This document shows positions 60,101-64,000 of a stretch of 64,000 nt of DNA, one piece after another. Source of the stretch: Diploptera punctata (taxonomy: Eukaryota > Arthropoda > Insecta > Blattodea > Blaberidae). The translations under genes were made by a program, and so were the position numbers. Numbering within the stretch: the first letter of the stretch is position 1; each line of letters opens with the position of its first letter. The DNA is taken from contig JASPKZ010009958.1 of NCBI GenBank assembly GCA_030220185.1, positions 1 through 64,000 on the forward strand, written 5' to 3'. The notes under the pieces were generated by a model that had not been told where the DNA came from, did no database searches, and saw nothing but the letters and a program-made list of their open reading frames with translations.

Positions 60101-62188
60101 ATGAGTTAAATAGTCATCATCATCCTGCCAGGTATTAGTTCTAGAAGAACTGTTACGGCCTGAGAAAGCGGTTTTCCTGCCATCTTTTCATTGGTCGACC
60201 AAGTGACCGTTTCCCATTTGGACAGTAGTTCATTATTGCCTTGGGGATCCTGGATCTAGCCATTTTTGAGACATGTTCCTTCCAGTTTAGCTGATATCTG
60301 GAGATGTAGTCCAGTATTGGTAACATTAAGTTCTTGAAGGACTTCCACATTTTTTCTTTCGATCCCATTTGGTGTAGCCAGCTGTTCGGCGCATAAATTT
60401 CATCTCACAAGCTGTTAGTCTGCTTTCATCTCTCGTCCTTATAGACCACGCTTCACTCCCATAACATAGGACTGGTCGAGCCATTATTTGATAAAGACGA
60501 GTACGAGATGATTTTTGCACTAATGAAGGTTTTAAAACTCTATTAATGATTCCCATTGATTTGTTGAATTTCACAATTTTCTCTGGTAAATCTAAATTTT
60601 CACCAAAAGAGAGTTTATATCCTAAATAAGTAAACTCATTAACTCTCTAAAATTTTGTTATTTAAACAAATTTTGCTTGGTATTGGGGATTTTCCACAAA
60701 AGGCCATTATTTTAGTTTTATTGGTAGATATTTCCATTGAATATTTCTGGGCTATCAAATTTAAATTATGTACTGACCATTGTAAATCATCTTCAGATGT
60801 TGCTAGTAAAACAAGATCATCTGCAAACATTATTATATCTAATTTTAAATTTCTATTGATAGTGATACTTCCATGTTTTGTTTATCTAAAGTCTTTTACA
60901 ATGGCATTCATATATATGTTAAAAAGTAGAGGGGAGAGGCCACAACCTTGTCTGACTCCTGAGTTTATTTCTTTCTACTGACTTATTTTTTCTTTTATTA
61001 ATTATAAATCGTGGTGTGAGACAAGGCTGCCCCCTATCCCCAACACTGTTTGCAATTTATATCAATGAAGTAATATGTTGCTGGAACAAAAAATATAAGT
61101 TTGGAATAAGAATATCAGAAAATAGAAAATTAAACACCATACTGTTTGCAGATGACCAAATAATAATAGCAAATTCCGAAGATAATCTACAGAAAGGTCT
61201 GTATGAACTTAACAAAATTACAGAAGAATATGGTTTGAAGATATCTACAGAAAAAACAAAAATTATGGCATTTCAAGGTGTAGATCCTGTCAGAAGTAAA
61301 ATTGTACTGGACAATAAAATTTTGGAGCAGGTGAATAATTTTACATATCTAGGATGCAATATCTCATATGAAGAAGAAAAGGATGTAAATGCAAAAATAT
61401 CTAAATTTTTAAGAATTTTAGGGTTAAATAAATTCTATCTTCAAGCCACAGTTAGTCCAAAAGCATTCAAGATTAAAAGTATATAAAACACTGGCTCTTC
61501 CAACTCTTTTCTATGGTAGCGAAGTATGGACGTTGAAACAGAAGGATATACAGAGACTTAGATCTGCTGAAATGAGATATCTTCGGAGGACTGCAGGATA
61601 CACACTACTAGATCACAAAAAAATGAAGACATCTTAGAAGAAATACACATGGAATCTTTAGAAAACAAAATTTCTGATTATAAGTCAAGATGGATACAAC
61701 ATGTTCATCGAATGGAAGATCAGAGAATACCCAAACAAATGTTAAGATATCAACCTTTAGGAAGAAGAAAACCAGGACGTCCACTCAAAAGACTTTTGGA
61801 TGGTGTTTCTCTTGAGGCCGAAACAGGTCAACAAATGGCCTAAATTCGTGAATGTACTATGATGATGATGATTTTTATTGCAATGAGAGTTGACTTATAA
61901 ATCTAAACTTTTTATTAAAATCCAAATGATCAGGTTGAATCTTATTTGGTTGGTTTTGCTGAGCAAATTGTTGAAAATAATTTGATGTGTTGTATTAAAT
62001 GAAAAGGACAATATTTTAGAATGTGTTGTTAATGTATAAATTTATGTTATAGGATGAGCAAGAAATCAGTGATGCAGAGCAATTCAGAATGTTATGCTGT
62101 AGCAAAATGCTATATAGAATGTCTACAATACATAATTATGCTTCATCTAAATGATATTGACTTCTGCCAGTCTGTTCTAACCAATCAT
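45112..62188 (+). CDS. LTN1: Listerin E3 ubiquitin ligase, N-terminal part (7 exons, continues past window)
   Basis: Listerin binds stalled 60S ribosomes and ubiquitinates nascent chains in ribosome-associated quality control. Exons are 45112-45156, 46924-47130, 48471-48737, 53015-53130, 55630-55984, 57052-57242 and 62053-62188. They total 1317 bp and keep one frame for 439 codons, all with AG/GT junctions. The start MGKNKQAQRTKNNARPSSSG matches the conserved listerin N-terminus, and AAAATGG is a good start context. The rest is the N-terminal HEAT-repeat region. Vertebrate listerin is about 1770 residues, so the middle repeats, RWD and RING domains lie beyond the right edge. The upstream control region has a CRE/E-box pair. 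Introns are swollen by PLEs, LINEs and SINEs, yet none interrupts an exon. The identification is firm. Confidence 0.93.
46740..46797 (-). ncRNA. Hammerhead-like motif in LTN1 intron 1
   Basis: Outer arms ACATTCTGCTG (46740-46750) and CAGCAGAATGT (46787-46797). On minus: CUGAAGA, unpaired U, stem II GGGA/UCCU, GAAA, minimal stem III AGG/CCU, and a possible cleavage after CCUA. It is isolated from any PLE end and may be a remnant. Confidence 0.5.
46924..47130 (+). CDS. LTN1: LTN1 exon 2
   Basis: 69 codons from PSSSGRSAELLGNTAP to KKMGKKDSTTKLK. The GKKD-x-TTKLK block is strongly conserved in listerins. Acceptor TTATTTACAG, donor GTTTGT. Phase 0 at both ends. Confidence 0.92.
47310..47625 (-). 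mobile_element. tRNA-derived SINE (CTCGAGGTAGCGTGCTGCC family)
   Basis: On minus the head is GTGGCCTCGAGGTAGCGTGC with B box GGTTCGATTCCC. The body ends with ACCTGCCCTCGGGCAGAATT. It lies in LTN1 intron 2. Confidence 0.82.
47670..47760 (-). repeat. MITE-family fragment
   Basis: ATAGAGCCAGCGATAATCCA and the preceding CAAAGTCCTATAGAACAACA match, in reverse, the interior and end of 36843-37368. Confidence 0.55.
48058..48133 (-). mobile_element. tRNA-like SINE head
   Basis: On minus: GGATTAGCTCAATGGTTAGA (A box) and GGTTCGATTCCGG (B box). The flank AGAGAAAAATTTAT is shared with the family at 1184. It may be a true tRNA fossil, since only one copy is seen. Confidence 0.6.
48471..48737 (+). CDS. 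LTN1: LTN1 exon 3
   Basis: 89 codons, ALQEFSELIRNSEPEAVKTV through RVREAAHQAQ, LAPYLRQLAGPWF and YDTYPPAATAASQAFQ. The helix pattern and these motifs are diagnostic of listerin HEAT repeats. Acceptor TAATTTGTAG, donor GTATGT. Confidence 0.93.
48772..49647 (-). mobile_element. Jockey-like LINE with complete RNase H domain
   Basis: A 16-bp TSD AAGTAATCTGCATTAT lies at 48756-48771 and 49648-49663. The insertion sits about 35 bp past the exon 3 donor. The open frame has GAGAGIYSHLFSQYVAVGT and AFDGEVKAIEVAL, VILADSKAAIQAIT, IPSHIGIVGNEIADGLAKKG and zinc tail SDRCVICKDPDLIMNKHH. It has a CAA/TTG 3' tail. This RNase H retains all four acidic-residue blocks and may be the youngest LINE here. Confidence 0.9.
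49685..49780 (-). mobile_element. Solitary PLE end with hammerhead
   Basis: Plus CCCGACCTCATATAAGCTGT is the reverse of the usual pLTR edge, followed by the ribozyme. No opposite arm was found nearby. Confidence 0.6.
49715..49753 (-). ncRNA. Hammerhead motif, good stem I
   Basis: Minus: stem I UUGG/CCAA, CUGAAGA (complement of 49743-49749), unpaired U, stem II AAAGG/CCUUU, then UAAAC in place of GAAAC, stem III ACAGGU. The G12 position looks lost, so it is probably inactive. Confidence 0.5.
49800..49990 (+). mobile_element. Helitron-like 5' end fragment
   Basis: CTTATATATAAAAATTAATG, GTTTGTTTGTTTG-type repeats and TGTTGATCCGATTGTGATGG resemble animal Helitron 5' ends. No 3' end found. Confidence 0.45.
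50225..50360 (+). mobile_element. tRNA-derived SINE fragment (Ser/Leu-like head family)
   Basis: CTCTGTAGTCGAGTGGTTAA head, GGTTTGAGTCTC B box, and body TTTCTCATGGAATGTTGGCC. It is truncated after about 130 bp. It is preceded by a local 60-bp tandem duplication (TCTCTTACGGATAATTCACA) at 50110-50240. Confidence 0.65.
50500..50925. mobile_element. PLE hairpin plus a second PLE end
   Basis: 50505-50745 is an inverted pair (CAACATTCTACTGTTTGAGA and AACAGTAGATTG-type arms, with GGAGGCTC near each). 50745-50925 adds GTGAGTGGAGAACATATTTT and a second left end GGGAAATAACATTATGAGGT. The hammerhead is decayed (UUGAAAA). Confidence 0.6.
50930..51330. mobile_element. Inverted tRNA-like SINE pair (family of 1184)
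   Basis: The minus tRNA-like unit at 50953-51022 and plus unit at 51221-51295 flank a body with TAGAAGCCCTACTGG and AAATGTCTTCTTAACTAAGA. A/B boxes are present in both. The flank GAAGAGAAAAATTT is found outside each. Confidence 0.78.
51385..51480 (+). mobile_element. Solitary PLE end
   Basis: CTGAGACATGTCCTAGTGGG, TTTATGAGGTGAGGTGTAAA. The ribozyme is eroded. Confidence 0.5.
51487..51880. repeat. SINE head and tandem flanks
   Basis: A minus tRNA-like head at 51487-51570 (CTTGAACCCTGGACCTCTGG) is followed by three diverged direct repeats with GGGCAGATAGATGGCACTAC and AACTGATGGCTTCTA (near 51610, 51760; a third at 52765). This looks like a tandem-expanded SINE flank. Confidence 0.5.
51885..52575 (-). 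mobile_element. LINE (group A) 3' part
   Basis: Frame 52077-52523 has LKISTEKTKIMAFQGVHPFR, NNFAYLGRNISYVEE and YGSEVWTLKQKDKQRLRSAE. It has a CATCATCATCATCATC tail on plus. Related to 30895-32075. Confidence 0.82.
52605..52755 (+). mobile_element. PLE ribozyme hairpin in LTN1 intron 3
   Basis: The outer edge TGCAGGCTTTCACGGCCGG is shared with 18165. Perfect 30-bp arms at 52629-52658 and 52721-52750 (ATGTTGAGTGATTCCGGG inside) enclose the ribozyme. No protein remains. Confidence 0.75.
52655..52698 (+). ncRNA. Hammerhead ribozyme, complete, in the LTN1 sense strand
   Basis: Core CUGAAGA 52660-52666, unpaired U52667, stem II GCCCUC/GAGGGC (52668-52673 with 52681-52686), GAAA 52687-52690, tiny stem III (AC/GU), and canonical GUC with cleavage expected after C52694. 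Inner stem I (CCA/UGG) extends into the 30-bp outer helix. All invariant positions are present. It is in the transcribed orientation of intron 3. Confidence 0.85.
53015..53130 (+). CDS. LTN1: LTN1 exon 4
   Basis: 38 codons plus 2 bases, DAFPPNKVTEAIIFCQEQIL and YIHDNLIVHTPQTLSNAT. Acceptor TATGATTTCAG, donor GTAAGT. The split Thr codon completes in exon 5. Confidence 0.9.
53169..53723. mobile_element. Non-autonomous DNA element, relative of 33042-33607
   Basis: Ends GTGATTCAGAAATATGGCTA and (complement) ATCATAAATATGGCTATACG. The centre holds the helix-turn-helix fragment on minus (about 53440-53570, CACAGTCGACGGCTGCA on plus). It sits about 40 bp downstream of the exon 4 donor. Confidence 0.7.
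54000..54070 (+). mobile_element. PLE end scrap
   Basis: AGGAACTTGCATTATGAGGT box, then GGAGCACTCAGAAGAGCATT. Its complement recurs near 44800-44860. Confidence 0.45.
54142..54534 (-). pseudogene. Retroelement C-terminal fragment
   Basis: A 130-codon open frame with SRLIYELMRETYFIEDIRIT, NWTRECQTLRHVVTRLAIHG and a cysteine tail CRCALCGDKCKLYHITEC. It looks like the distal end of a LINE-type ORF with a zinc motif, but I cannot place the family. It lies antisense in LTN1 intron 4, and an unknown small protein is an alternative. Confidence 0.45.
54640..54890 (-). mobile_element. PLE end with hammerhead and protein-free flank
   Basis: AACATTCTTAACTCATATGT edge, ribozyme at 54712-54753, then AGGGCAGTGGTTTTACTTCC. 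The distal part recurs in inverted orientation at 63770-63970. Confidence 0.6.
54712..54753 (-). ncRNA. Hammerhead motif
   Basis: Minus: CUGAAGA (complement of 54744-54750), unpaired U, stem II GGAGC/GCUUU (two G-U pairs), GAAA, ACGAUUGU, GUC site. Adjacent stem I is weak. Confidence 0.55.
55020..55255 (+). mobile_element. LINE (group B) 3' end
   Basis: GNGRLAWKLLVGKPEGKRPV, GRPRMRWENNINYDLRKVDY and the stop. The tail is CACTGAGTAAGTAAGTA. Confidence 0.85.
55630..55984 (+). CDS. LTN1: LTN1 exon 5
   Basis: 118 codons after the split Thr: TVTAEEMEAKYQRVIISSLH, KKFWKFSKHSSALIRNAWFT and DETDPIVLPTVWEASLHVLT. The NKFWKY/FSKHS-type block and DPIV-x-P-x-W are listerin hallmarks. Acceptor TTTTCTTTCAG, donor GTGAGT. 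Confidence 0.94.
56015..56235. mobile_element. Compact Penelope-like inverted pair in LTN1 intron 5
   Basis: Arms ATTTTTAGTCTGGACATCTT and AAGATGTCCAGACTAAAAAT, starting about 30 bp past exon 5. The minus hammerhead half is at 56067-56106 (CUGACGA, stem II AAAACA/UGUUUU, GAAA); stem III is changed (ACACGU). The plus arm has lost CUGACGA. Confidence 0.75.
56290..56815. mobile_element. Inverted tRNA-like SINE pair (family of 1184)
   Basis: The minus unit at 56325-56399 is intact. The plus unit at 56718-56796 has a scrambled T arm (GGGTCGTGAAGGAGGCCGAG). The body TTCTCACTGAAAGATAAATT is repeated at 56285 and 56590. Confidence 0.78.
56860..56990 (-). mobile_element. PLE end with hammerhead
   Basis: GTTACATTATGAGGTTTAAT box and ATTCTTGCCTCATATGTTTA edge, with the ribozyme following. 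Confidence 0.65.
56935..56976 (-). ncRNA. Hammerhead motif
   Basis: Minus: CUGAAGA (complement of 56967-56973), unpaired U, imperfect stem II around GGAACAAUAGCUUC, GAAA, stem III ACG/CGU, GUC site. Confidence 0.58.
57052..57242 (+). CDS. LTN1: LTN1 exon 6
   Basis: 63 codons plus 2 bases, DCWEHVSAEKLVLPKLWHIL, REGGQGNASAIFPNLLPFIS and KIPSTVCPNKQDFYDKLFGS. The KL-x-PKL and REGG-x-G blocks match listerin. Acceptor TTATGTTTCAG, donor GTAAGT. Confidence 0.94.
57335..57660 (+). mobile_element. LINE (group C) 3' fragment
   Basis: RRTAGYTK-like, HRIPKAILHYCPQGKRSMRC and AACAGGCCTCACGGCCTAAT after the ORF, then a GATGATGAAGATGAA end. Confidence 0.65.
57665..57900. mobile_element. Penelope-like inverted pair
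   Basis: Arms GTAGAGTCGTATTCATCTTA and its complement near 57865, box CATAATGTTACTTCCTATTG. The ribozyme is reduced to GAAACAUGUC halves, and an extra half end lies at 57680-57720. Confidence 0.68.
57960..58380 (+). mobile_element. PIF/Harbinger-like fragment
   Basis: A left-end relative of 4538-5124 (AACGCATTAGACCGTAAAAG) with the right end missing. It carries the same short ORF in plus orientation. Confidence 0.55.
58193..58369 (+). pseudogene. Short conserved transposon ORF (58 aa)
   Basis: MSDLENFDRVFGLRREEEFN, RVYQRIQLEEQENRRNIAQC and DASVNVFL then stop. It is about 80% identical to the minus-strand 4719-4910 fragment, which continues further. This is a probable N-terminus of a Harbinger-type transposase; the DDE domain is absent. 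Confidence 0.5.
58440..58735 (-). mobile_element. LINE (group C) C-terminal fragment
   Basis: Frame 58447-58689 has MRFMHRTAGYTRWDRKRNTN, YIKQHQLNWKHHLERMSSNR and IPRGRRSLGSPMKRW. The 5' side is lost at the PLE boundary. Confidence 0.78.
58730..59125. mobile_element. Penelope-like inverted pair in LTN1 intron 6
   Basis: Arms TCACTCACCTCATATTGTTC and AACAATATGAGGTGAGTGAT. The outer box is CTCATAGTGAGAATTCC. The central repeat is CTTCCATTGGCTGACTGAAA and its complement. The left-arm ribozyme core reads CUUAGGA; the right arm is intact. Confidence 0.82.
59002..59044 (+). ncRNA. Hammerhead ribozyme, complete, in the LTN1 sense strand
   Basis: Stem I AUA/UAU, core CUGAGGA 59005-59011, unpaired U, perfect six-pair stem II GGAACA/UGUUCC, GAAA 59032-59035, stem III AC/GU, cleavage expected after U59041 (GUU). 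All invariant residues are present. Confidence 0.78.
59126..60119. other. Intron 6 spacer with one copy of a direct repeat
   Basis: 59226-59325 is about 93% identical to 61886-61995 (TTTTATTAAAATCCAAAT, CAGGTTGAATCTTATTT, GCTGAGCAAATTGTTGAAAA). No gene. Sequence near 59380-60060 is A/T-rich and unassigned. Confidence 0.55.
60120..60980 (-). mobile_element. LINE (group C) with RT end
   Basis: Minus frames: SGVRQGCGLSP-type start near 60950, MFADDLVLLATSEDDLQWSV (60639-60830), VLCYGSEAWSIRTRDESRLT, MKFMRRTAGYTKWDRKKK and YCPNGKRSLGRPMKRW. Frameshifts lie near 60630 and 60340. Confidence 0.83.
61010..61870 (+). mobile_element. LINE (group A) 3' half
   Basis: From GVRQGCPLSPTLFAIYINEV through LFADDQIIIANSEDNLQKG and ILEQVNNFTYLGCNISYEEE, then after a frameshift at about 61430, RYLRRTAGYTLLDHKK and RYQPLGRRKPGRPLKRL. 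The tail is ATGATGATGAT. Confidence 0.86.
61886..61995. repeat. Second copy of 100-bp direct repeat
   Basis: See 59226-59325. It lies between the group A LINE and exon 7. Confidence 0.7.
62053..62188 (+). CDS. LTN1: LTN1 exon 7
   Basis: After the split Gly codon: MSKKSVMQSNSECYAVAKCY, IECLQYIIMLHLNDIDFCQS and VLTNH, then donor GTAAGT. Acceptor TTTATGTTATAG. The frame continues beyond the window. Confidence 0.9.
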
Positions 62189-62299
62189 GTAAGTCTATTT
62201 TTTGTATGTAGAATTATGAACAGAAGATTTTAAAAATTTGTTTCCTGTTTATACTCTACCATGTTTGAATAAGGTTGTCATTTATTTTAAAATACAATA

Positions 62300-62860
62300 G
62301 GAAGTAACATTGAACTCAGTTGGTAGAGCATTTGGCCCAGAAAGCCAAAGGTCCCGGGTTCGAGTCTTGGTCTAGGCGAAAATTTTTCTCTTTAAATATA
62401 ATTTATCCTTCAGTGAGAAGTGTTAAATTAATAATAAAAACCATCAATAGAAGCCCTACTGGCTTTATAAAGTGTTAAATCCCCAATAAATGTCTTCTTA
62501 ACTAAGACGCCGCCATTTGCAAAGATAGAAACAAAGGTTTCAAAGCATTTGGCGCGAGGGAATTACAACATATGTAAGAGAAAAATTTGTGTCTAGATCG
62601 CAACTTGCCACGGTAGTTCAGTTGGTAGAGCATTTGGCCCGAAAAGCCAAAGGTCCCGGGTTCGAGTCTCGGTCTAGGCAAAAATTTTCTCTTTAAATAT
62701 AATTTATCCTTCAGTGAGAAGTGCTAAATTAATAATAAAAAACATCAACATTAAGAGGTTTATATTTGAAGAGAAAATTTTTTTCTTAGACCGAGACACG
62801 AACCCGGGACCTTTGGCTTTCCGGGCCAAATGCTCTAACAACTGAGCTCCTGAGACGTGT
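62300..62860. mobile_element. Tandem and inverted array of tRNA-like SINE units
   Basis: Plus units at 62314-62379 (lacking the first half of the head) and 62606-62679 are in tandem with a spacing of about 300 bp. A minus unit at 62783-62856 faces them. The repeated body is TAGAAGCCCTACTGGCTTTA and AAATGTCTTCTTAACTAAGA. The first unit abuts a PLE-like edge GGAAGTAACATT. Confidence 0.8.
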
Positions 62861-63765
62861 TGCGATATAGATGCAAATTTTTTTCTTATATACGTTGTAA
62901 CTCTTGAAAGATCAACTTCCTACATTTTGGGGTTGAACTGAAAGATTCGTGAACTATGCCAATATCCCTTCTCTATGCATTTACCCCCACTCTCCTTTCT
63001 ACCTCTCCTATTGCACTGTTTGTACTGTGCATCTCCCCTTCTACCTCGGAACGCTCAAATACGATACGCACATTCAGAACATTATCATTCGATCGGAACA
63101 TTTGGTTGGAACTACGTCGTCTGGAGCACACGAGTGGCGTGTTTTAAGTTTTTGGTCCGGAGGACCAGGGAAAGCCACCCTGGCTTGGACTGAAAGTATG
63201 TGTGAATTTGTTTGAGTGAGTTATGATATTTTTTGATGTTAATAATTATTAATTTGTTTTCTTTTAAATTCAAGAATGATCAATACAGTTATTTGATTAT
63301 ATTTTTCTAATACTTCAGACGGACTATTTATATTAAACATTTTTTTATATACATCATGTTTAATGTTCAAATTATGTATGTGTATACTGCTGTTGGGCAT
63401 ATTCCCGTACACAAGCTTACTTATTTAGGAGATCATACAAACTTCCTTTTTTCCGTCTAGCTTTCATGGTTAATAATAATAATAATGATACACCCAGTTT
63501 AGCTAAGTATCATAGATTACTCAAGTGTTTTAGGATCAATTGTTGATTGATGTTTAAGTGTTTGGAAAAGAAAGATGAATCAATCTATGCTTCTTATGGG
63601 CCCGGGCAAAGGCTTTTGAATAATAACCCTGATTGTTATGAACTCAAGGCTAATATATACAATGGAAACAAAAGACGATACACAGTGGCGCAATAAATGG
63701 TTTACTATCGCGAGATTAATATAATAATTGTAACAAGCGGCACTAATGGTAGTAGAACGCGGGTA
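62861..63765. other. Intron sequence, nothing firm
   Basis: Several overlapping short frames at 62949-63215 have moderately higher G+C (GGTCCGGAGGACCAGGGAAA) but no splice or domain support. The remainder is A/T-rich. Confidence 0.4.
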
Positions 63766-63769
63766 AAAA

Positions 63770-63970
63770 TAATTATAAGGTGTGGGAAGTAAAACCACTG
63801 CCCTCTATGTATACTGCATACAATATATATACAAAAAAATATCCAAAATATAGTGTTATATATTATACGAAACAAATCACTGCATTTTAAATGAACCAAA
63901 CTTTATTTGAAACAGTATAAAAGAGTAAATACATACTTGCCATCATTTTAATACTAAATTGGTCTCATGG
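63770..63970 (-). mobile_element. PLE-flank repeat, inverse of 54775-54960
   Basis: GGAAGTAAAACCACTGCCCT, CGAAACAAATCACTGCATTT and the region up to 63970 match the flank at 54640-54890 in the opposite orientation. Confidence 0.55.
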
Positions 63971-64000
63971 CCTGTTGTTTCAAGTAATACATATTGCTCA

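Noticed and set aside
62949..63215. 88-codon ORF as a gene
   Set aside because: Three overlapping frames are open at once, there are no splice or domain signals, and it lies beyond exon 7 in an intron.
1..64000. CRISPR array or bacterial operon
   Set aside because: No regularly spaced short repeats with unique spacers were seen, and spliced genes and SINEs show a eukaryotic genome.

Overview
The window looks like repeat-rich insect chromosomal DNA. It has spliced host genes with GT-AG introns, A/T-rich spacers, and many insect-type retroelements and DNA transposons. The LINE and SINE types resemble those common in cockroaches and termites, but that placement is only an inference. I see no bacterial operons, rRNA genes or CRISPR arrays.

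Host genes. The + strand carries the 5' part of LTN1 (listerin, the ribosome-quality-control E3 ligase). Seven exons between 45112 and 62188 keep one reading frame for 439 residues, and the gene runs off the right edge. The - strand carries two tandem torsin-activator (LAP1/TOR1AIP-type) paralogues. LAP1-B has its start exon at 37401-37438 and its main exon at 34752-35927. LAP1-A has one long exon at 16404-17653. A possible orphan exon on + lies at 38039-38101.

Mobile DNA fills most of the rest. The dominant class is Penelope-like retroelements (PLEs). They are recognised by relics of a C-terminal GIY-YIG nuclease and by short LTR-like ends that contain a hammerhead-ribozyme core (CUGANGA, stem II, GAAA). 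Nearly all PLE copies are inverted head-to-head pairs that form long hairpins. Around twenty such loci are present, several with both ribozyme arms recognisable. Also present are four LINE groups with RTE-like reverse transcriptase (each with its own short tandem 3' tail), Jockey-like RNase H tails, several tRNA-derived SINE families, mariner and DUF4817 elements, pogo/Tigger, hAT and PIF/Harbinger-like elements, a Helitron, and a MITE family with 19-bp inverted ends.

Layout. 1-16 kb is a nested transposon graveyard. 16.4-17.7 kb is LAP1-A. 17.7-34.6 kb is PLE hairpins, LINEs, pogo and mariner. 34.7-37.4 kb is LAP1-B. 37.4-45 kb is PLEs, the MITE and LINEs. 45.1-62.2 kb is LTN1, whose introns hold PLEs, LINEs, SINEs and at least two sense-strand ribozyme candidates. 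62.3-62.9 kb is a SINE array. Nesting is often proven by target-site duplications (TSDs) that I could read directly. The most notable signal is the density and form of the hammerhead ribozymes, including near-canonical ones inside LTN1 introns.
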